Source: an uncultured Clostridia bacterium (GTDB lineage Bacteria; Bacillota; Clostridia; Christensenellales; Borkfalkiaceae). From it: DNA of 64,000 nt. A model generated the notes under the pieces. That model ran no database searches and was not told where the DNA came from. It was given only the letters and a program-made list of their open reading frames with translations. Of this stretch, positions 63,525 through 64,000 are shown piece after piece; position 1 is the stretch's first letter; every line of letters starts with the position of its first letter. The translations under genes were made by a program, and so were the position numbers. The DNA lies in the NCBI GenBank assembly GCA_947087265.1, contig CAMUBY010000001.1, forward strand, positions 231,253 through 295,252, in the 5' to 3' direction.

Positions 63525-63609
63525 TGGTGGGAAGAGGTGGATTCGAACCACCGAAGTCGTAGACGTCAGATTTACAGTCTGATCCATTTGGCCGCTCTGG
63601 AATCTTCCC
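63525..63609 (-). tRNA. tRNA-Tyr (GTA)
   Basis: 85 nt with the long variable arm of bacterial tRNA-Tyr. Acceptor GGGAAGA pairs with TCTTCCC, anticodon loop CTGTAAA, T-arm GGTGG-TTCGAAT-CCACC, CCA encoded. Its 3' 55 nt form the right att copy, so the element restores a functional tRNA. Confidence 0.95.
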
Positions 63610-63631
63610 TTATTTAGTTGTGGTTTACCGA

Positions 63632-63707
63632 TGGAGCCGGTGGCAGGAATCGAACCTGTAACCTGCTGATTACAAATCAGCTGCTCTGCCAGTTGAGCTA
63701 CACCGGC
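63632..63707 (-). tRNA. tRNA-Thr (TGT)
   Basis: 76 nt; acceptor GCCGGTG/CACCGGC, anticodon loop TTTGTAA, encoded CCA. Confidence 0.94.
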
Positions 63708-63711
63708 AAGG

Positions 63712-63787
<76 letters not shown>

Positions 63788-63843
63788 ATTTCGCCTTTTT
63801 TCAAGGCGGGAGCCTCATTCCTCCGAATGAGGCTCTCTTTTTG

Positions 63844-63920
63844 TGGCGACCCAAAACGGGCTCGAACCGTCGACCTCCAGCGTGACAGGCTGGCGCTCTA
63901 ACCAACTGAGCTATTGGGCC
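63844..63920 (-). tRNA. tRNA-Asp (GTC)
   Basis: 77 nt; acceptor GGCCCAA/TTGGGTC with a G-T pair, anticodon loop CTGTCAC, encoded CCA. Confidence 0.93.
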
Positions 63921-63946
63921 ATTTTAGCGGCGCGTATCCCACTGTC

Positions 63947-64000
63947 TGGTGGGCCTTCACGGACTTGAACCGCGGACCGATCGGTTATGAGCCGACTGCT
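63947..64000 (-). tRNA. tRNA-Met (CAT), cut by the window edge
   Basis: The 3' 54 nt are visible: anticodon loop CTCATAA, T-loop TTCAAGT, encoded CCA. The anticodon stem lacks the three G-C pairs of initiator tRNA, so it is probably an elongator. Confidence 0.85.

Larger units (their letters stand above)
57176..63579. mobile_element. Integrated inovirus-like element in tRNA-Tyr
   Basis: Bounded by 55-bp direct repeats; excision would give a 6,349-bp circle. Contents: minus-strand tyrosine integrase and XRE repressor, then a plus-strand set of a small protein, a membrane protein, a Zot/pI ATPase, an unknown protein and a cytosine methyltransferase-like protein, then about 1.3 kb of gene-free, hairpin-rich DNA. 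Size, Zot gene and structured intergenic tract match inoviruses (filamentous phages). No recognisable coat protein, ssDNA-binding protein or replication initiator is present, so it may be a satellite, a decayed provirus or a divergent type. Confidence 0.85.

Overview
The window looks like chromosome from an anaerobic, fermentative Clostridia-type Firmicute (Bacillota). Supporting signs are strong purine-rich ribosome sites, TTGACA/TATAAT promoters, the yloU-yloV-recG and priA-def-fmt-rsmB-rlmN-rpe gene orders, Pta-AckA acetate fermentation and a trimeric [FeFe]-hydrogenase of the HydABC type. Codon use is GC-rich (many GCG/CGC codons). A gut-associated, uncultured lineage is plausible because of the large M60-type (mucin protease-like) lipoprotein, but this is inference.

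Layout: 1-2.4 kb, two FAD-dependent oxidoreductases (the first truncated by the window edge). 2.5-6.1 kb, TmcAL and the Pta-AckA pair. 6.2-9.7 kb, YceD-RpmF, then a CsoR-controlled copper exporter with a CopZ-like domain fused to its C terminus. 9.8-19.1 kb, an ArsR regulator, UvrC, a U32 protein, MutS2, a YlxY-like deacetylase, an M16 peptidase and a deoxyinosine glycosylase. 19.2-24.2 kb, acyl carrier protein, two membrane proteins, phosphoglucomutase, a TIM-barrel protein and S21. 24.3-38.2 kb, a long replication/repair/translation block (PcrA, LigA, YicC, Gmk, RpoZ, PriA, Def, Fmt, RsmB, an alpha/beta hydrolase, RlmN, Rpe). 38.3-44.4 kb, a dipeptidase with a small upstream ORF, L28, YloU-YloV, RecG and tmRNA. 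44.5-53.4 kb (minus strand), HydABC, RidA and a 1417-residue M60 lipoprotein. 53.5-56.9 kb, YdeI-like protein, DinB, SRAP and an unknown HExxH protein.

57.2-63.6 kb is an integrated mobile element of 6,349 bp, bounded by 55-bp perfect direct repeats of the 3' part of a tRNA-Tyr gene. It carries a tyrosine integrase (apparently split by a -1 frameshift at an A8 run), an XRE repressor, a divergent promoter whose spacer is filled by a palindromic operator, and an ATGA-coupled operon of a membrane protein, a Zot/pI-type ATPase, an unknown protein and a cytosine methyltransferase-like protein. A 1.3-kb gene-free, hairpin-rich tract follows. The Zot ATPase, the element size and the hairpin-rich intergenic tract point to a cryptic inovirus (filamentous phage)-like provirus or satellite. 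No coat or replication initiator gene could be recognised. The window ends in a minus-strand tRNA cluster (Met, Asp, Phe, Thr, Tyr in transcription order).

The most interesting points are the inovirus-like element and its regulatory and origin-like DNA, the CopA-CopZ fusion with an internal ribosome site and a DKTAT phosphorylation motif, the Arg-rich tmRNA tag, and several genes whose promoters imply leaderless mRNAs.
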